This document shows positions 9,847 through 11,997 of a stretch of DNA of 11,997 nucleotides, piece after piece (position 1 is the stretch's first letter; every line of letters begins with the position of its first letter). The position numbers were made by a program, and so were the translations under genes. The notes beneath the pieces were generated by a model. That model was not told the origin of the DNA, searched no databases, and saw nothing but the letters and a program-made list of their open reading frames with translations. The stretch is from Propionibacteriaceae bacterium (GTDB lineage Bacteria > Actinomycetota > Actinomycetes > Propionibacteriales > Propionibacteriaceae), in assembly GCA_027346035.1 (NCBI GenBank), contig DAIESZ010000265.1:1-11997 (forward strand). Reading direction: 5' to 3'.

Positions 9847-9852
9847 AGGAGG
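9847..9852 (+). promoter_or_regulatory. Strong Shine-Dalgarno sequence before the histidine phosphatase gene
   Basis: AGGAGG, the best ribosome-binding site in the window, ends 4 nt before GTG 9857. It fixes that start against in-frame candidates upstream that would overlap hemL. Confidence 0.75.
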
Positions 9853-9856
9853 TCCT

Positions 9857-10543
9857 GTGAAGAAGGCACCCCAGGTGGGGCCGACCCTCGTGCACGTGGT
9901 GCGCCACGGCGAGGTCGACAACCCCCGCGGCGTCCTCTACGGCCGCCTGCCCGGCTTCCACCTGTCCGGCAACGGACGCGCGATGGCCGAGCGGCTCGCG
10001 GAGCACTTCGCCGACGTGCCGCTCGACCGGCTGGTGAGTTCCCCACTCACCCGGGCCCAGGAGACGATCGCCCCGATCGCCGCCGGACGGGGTCTCGAGG
10101 TGGTGCTCGACGAGCGGGTCGTCGAGGCCAGCAACAAGTTCGAGGGCCAGATGTTCGGCCGCGACAGCAACGCTCTCAAGGATCCCCGCAACTGGTGGTT
10201 GCTGCGCAACCCCATGGTGCCCTCGTGGGGCGAGCCGTACGTGCAGGTGGTCGCGCGCATGCATGACGCCATCCACGACGCCGCCCGGCAGGTGGGCGAG
10301 AACGGGCAGGCCCTGATCGTGAGCCACCAGTTGCCCATCTGGATCGCCCGGCTCGGCGCCGAGGGACGCCGACTCGTGCACGACCCGCGAAGGCGCCAGT
10401 GCACGGTCGGCAGCGTCACCACGTTCCAGTTCCGTGGAGAACACATCACCGGAGTCAGCTACGCCGAGCCGTGCCGTGACCTGCTCCGACCGGGGGTCAA
10501 GGGTGACACGATCTCGACCGGCTCCGGAGGTTCCATCTCGTGA
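9857..10543 (+). CDS. Histidine phosphatase family protein (phosphoglycerate mutase-like)
   Basis: A 228-residue branch-1 histidine phosphatase. The phospho-acceptor His17 is in VVRHGEVDN, the LDRLVSSPLTRAQET segment supplies the second Arg, and His157 in LIVSHQLPIWIAR completes the catalytic pocket. The substrate is unknown; phosphoglycerate mutase is the common default name but the length and divergence do not favour a dPGM. A gene of this family also sits between hemL and the thioredoxin-ccdA genes in mycobacteria, so the placement is conserved. It starts at GTG 9857 behind AGGAGG, 22 nt after hemL, and its stop overlaps the next gene (GTGA). The C-terminal stretch [13 protein letters not shown] looks flexible. 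Confidence 0.9.
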   Translation: MKKAPQVGPTLVHVVRHGEVDNPRGVLYGRLPGFHLSGNGRAMAERLAEHFADVPLDRLVSSPLTRAQETIAPIAAGRGLEVVLDERVVEASNKFEGQMFGRDSNALKDPRNWWLLRNPMVPSWGEPYVQVVARMHDAIHDAARQVGENGQALIVSHQLPIWIARLGAEGRRLVHDPRRRQCTVGSVTTFQFRGEHITGVSYAEPCRDLLRPGVKGDTISTGSGGSIS

Positions 10544-11115
10544 GGGTTGACCGCAGGGCGATGCTGACCCTGGCGGGCGGTGGCCTGCTCTCCGCAGCCC
10601 TCGCCGGGTGCGGCTCCGGCAGCGGCGTCGACGTGCAGAGCGGGTTCGCCGTGGGGAACGGCACCTACACCCGGATCGCGCCCGGACACCGCGACCAGGC
10701 GCCGGTGCTGTCGGGCACCACCCTCGACGGCAAGCATCTGAGCACCGCCGACTATGCCGGCAAGGTGATCGTGATCAACGTGTGGGGGTCCTGGTGCGCG
10801 CCCTGCCGCAAGGAGGCGCCCGCGCTGGTCGCCGCGTCGAAGCAGACGGCCGCGGTGGCCCAGTTCGTGGGCATCGACACCCGCGACCTCAACCCGGCCC
10901 CCGCCCAGGCGTTTGTGCGGGCGTTCAAGGTGCCTTACCCCAGCCTCTACGACTCGACGGGTGAGTTGCTGCTCAACTTCAAGCAGATCCCGCCGGCCGC
11001 GATCCCGAGCACGATCGTCATCGACGCCCACGGTGGTATCGCCGCACGGGTGCTCGGCGAGGTCGACACGAACACCATCGTCGGCACCATCAACGACATC
11101 GCGGCGGGCAGGTGA
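10540..11115 (+). CDS. TlpA/ResA-like thioredoxin lipoprotein for cytochrome c maturation
   Basis: A 191-residue exported thioredoxin-fold protein. The signal peptide begins [15 protein letters not shown] and ends in the lipobox LAGC with Cys24 as the lipidation site; the twin Arg (residues 5-6) makes Tat export possible. The mature part has [12 protein letters not shown], the strand [10 protein letters not shown], the active site WCAPCRKE (Cys86, Cys89), the FVGIDTRD strand, and a cis-Pro region [12 protein letters not shown]. Such proteins reduce the haem-binding cysteines of apocytochrome c outside the membrane, with electrons passed by CcdA. GGAGG at 10526-10530 precedes GTG 10540. Both ends overlap neighbouring genes by 4 nt. 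The role is inferred from fold and context. Confidence 0.92.
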   Translation: MRVDRRAMLTLAGGGLLSAALAGCGSGSGVDVQSGFAVGNGTYTRIAPGHRDQAPVLSGTTLDGKHLSTADYAGKVIVINVWGSWCAPCRKEAPALVAASKQTAAVAQFVGIDTRDLNPAPAQAFVRAFKVPYPSLYDSTGELLLNFKQIPPAAIPSTIVIDAHGGIAARVLGEVDTNTIVGTINDIAAGR

Positions 11116-11915
11116 TCGCTGTGCACACCGCCGTGATGACGGTGCTCCCGCTCGTGTCCCTCGACGTGACCACCTGGGTCAAGGACGCCCTCGGCGGCAG
11201 CATGGTGCTCGCGATCCCGGTGGCGGTGTTCGCCGGCCTCGTGAGCTTCTTCTCCCCGTGCGTGCTGCCGTTGCTGCCGGGCTACCTGTCGTTCGCCACG
11301 GGGCTCGGCGCCTCCGAGGTGCTCGAGGGGCGTGGGCACCGGGGACGCACTCTGCTCGGCACCGCGTTGTTCGTGCTCGGTTTCGCCGTCGTGTTCGTGC
11401 TCAGCGGGGCACTGGTCGGCCGGGCCGGTGCGGCGCTGATCGAGCACCAACGGCTGATCTCGGTGATCGTCGGGGTCGTCGCGGTGCTGCTCGGGCTCGT
11501 CTACGCCGGACTCATCCCGGTCGGGCAGCGGGAATACCGCATCCACCGGATTCCCCGGTTGGGCATTGCGGCGGCGCCGCTGCTCGGCGTCGTGTTCGGT
11601 GTCGGCTGGACGCCGTGCATCGGCCCGGCGCTGTCGGTCGTCTTGTCACTGAGCCTCAATGAGGGCTCGGCCGGGCGAGGCGGACTGCTCGCGTTCTTCT
11701 ACGCCCTGGGTCTTGGTGTGCCGTTCCTCGTCGCCGGGCAGGCGATGGTCACGATGGGTCGGGCGATCGGGTTCATCCGCCGGCACCAGCTGGGCGTCCA
11801 GCGTCTGGGCGGCGCCCTCATGGTGGCCGTCGGTGTGGCCCTCGTGAGCGGCGTGTGGGATCTACTCATGGGCGCGCTGCGCCAGTGGGCCGTCAACTAC
11901 GGAGCGCCGATCTGA
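11112..11915 (+). CDS. ccdA: Cytochrome c biogenesis protein CcdA (DsbD transmembrane domain family)
   Basis: A 267-residue polytopic membrane protein that carries reducing equivalents from cytoplasmic thioredoxin to the extracytoplasmic TlpA/ResA-type protein. The reactive cysteines are Cys50 in [19 protein letters not shown] and Cys169 in [13 protein letters not shown], in the two pseudo-symmetric halves. The remaining hydrophobic stretches fit the usual six membrane helices. Start GTG 11112 overlaps the preceding stop (GTGA); in-frame GTG 11121 and ATG 11136 are possible alternatives because the first 20 residues are poorly conserved. The stop shares its A with the start of the next gene (TGATG). 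Confidence 0.95.
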   Translation: MIAVHTAVMTVLPLVSLDVTTWVKDALGGSMVLAIPVAVFAGLVSFFSPCVLPLLPGYLSFATGLGASEVLEGRGHRGRTLLGTALFVLGFAVVFVLSGALVGRAGAALIEHQRLISVIVGVVAVLLGLVYAGLIPVGQREYRIHRIPRLGIAAAPLLGVVFGVGWTPCIGPALSVVLSLSLNEGSAGRGGLLAFFYALGLGVPFLVAGQAMVTMGRAIGFIRRHQLGVQRLGGALMVAVGVALVSGVWDLLMGALRQWAVNYGAPI

Positions 11916-11997
11916 TGTTCACCTGGTTGCGCTGGGCCTGGACCCAGATCACGAGCATGCGCACCGCGCTGCTGTTGTTGTTCCTGCTCGCGCTCAC
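11915..11997 (+). CDS. resB: ResB-like cytochrome c biogenesis protein, N-terminal start only
   Basis: Only the first 27 codons are inside the window: [20 protein letters not shown] followed by a Leu-rich membrane segment. The S-M-R-T-A-L-L-L-L-F-L-L-A pattern is typical of the first transmembrane helix of actinobacterial ResB, part of the ResBC haem-handling complex of System II. Placement directly after ccdA, with a 1-nt overlap, agrees with the conserved order ccdA-resB-ccsA. The call rests on a short segment plus context. Confidence 0.8.
   Translation, partial: MFTWLRWAWTQITSMRTALLLLFLLAL

Noticed and set aside
10033..10051. GGTGAGT-TCCCC-ACTCACC, a 7-bp hairpin inside the histidine phosphatase gene.
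   Set aside because: It coincides with codons for the conserved SSPLTR motif, is short, and no regulatory context is visible. Possibly chance.

Overview
This window comes from a high-GC Gram-positive bacterium (Actinomycetota). The evidence is strong G/C at third codon positions, many GTG starts, the actinobacterial bS22-type micro-protein, a HemD built as a methyltransferase-like domain plus uroporphyrinogen-III synthase, and gene order resembling the mycobacterial proC ... hemACDB ... hemL-thioredoxin-ccdA-resB region. The exact genus cannot be fixed from the sequence alone. All recognised genes lie on the + strand and the window is densely coding. No RNA gene, CRISPR array, insertion sequence, phage gene or attachment site was seen, and no stretch over 300 bases lacks a gene.

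Layout. (1) 1-1062: the 3' end of a sugar phosphate isomerase/epimerase-like gene, then a CPBP-family membrane protein. (2) 1138-2991: asd (aspartate-semialdehyde dehydrogenase) and proC (pyrroline-5-carboxylate reductase), overlapping by 4 nt, behind a leaderless-type promoter. (3) 3024-3224: a 33-codon basic protein, bS22, with its own promoter and a hairpin-rich leader. (4) 3276-7469: a glutaredoxin-like gene, hemA, hemC and hemD, translationally coupled by GTGA overlaps. (5) 7492-9834: hemB with a leaderless-type promoter, overlapping hemL. (6) 9857-11997: a histidine phosphatase, a TlpA/ResA-like lipoprotein thioredoxin, CcdA and the start of ResB, also tightly coupled.

How the genes work together. 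HemA and HemL make 5-aminolevulinate from glutamyl-tRNA (C5 pathway). HemB condenses it to porphobilinogen, HemC makes hydroxymethylbilane, and HemD cyclises it to uroporphyrinogen III, the branch point for haem, sirohaem and corrinoids. The downstream thioredoxin/CcdA/ResB genes belong to System II cytochrome c maturation, which attaches haem to apocytochromes outside the membrane. The right half is therefore a haem supply plus haem use locus.

Most of the window is a conserved housekeeping locus and I found no convincing novel system. The points most worth a second look are: hemD is split by one in-frame TAG, the only TAG stop among the recognised genes; three genes carry a -10-like hexamer exactly 7 nt before the start codon with no leader; hemC contains a perfect 12-bp hairpin followed by a 3' end with unusually AT-rich codons; bS22 has a structured leader; and proC begins with a perfect (ACC)8 tract.
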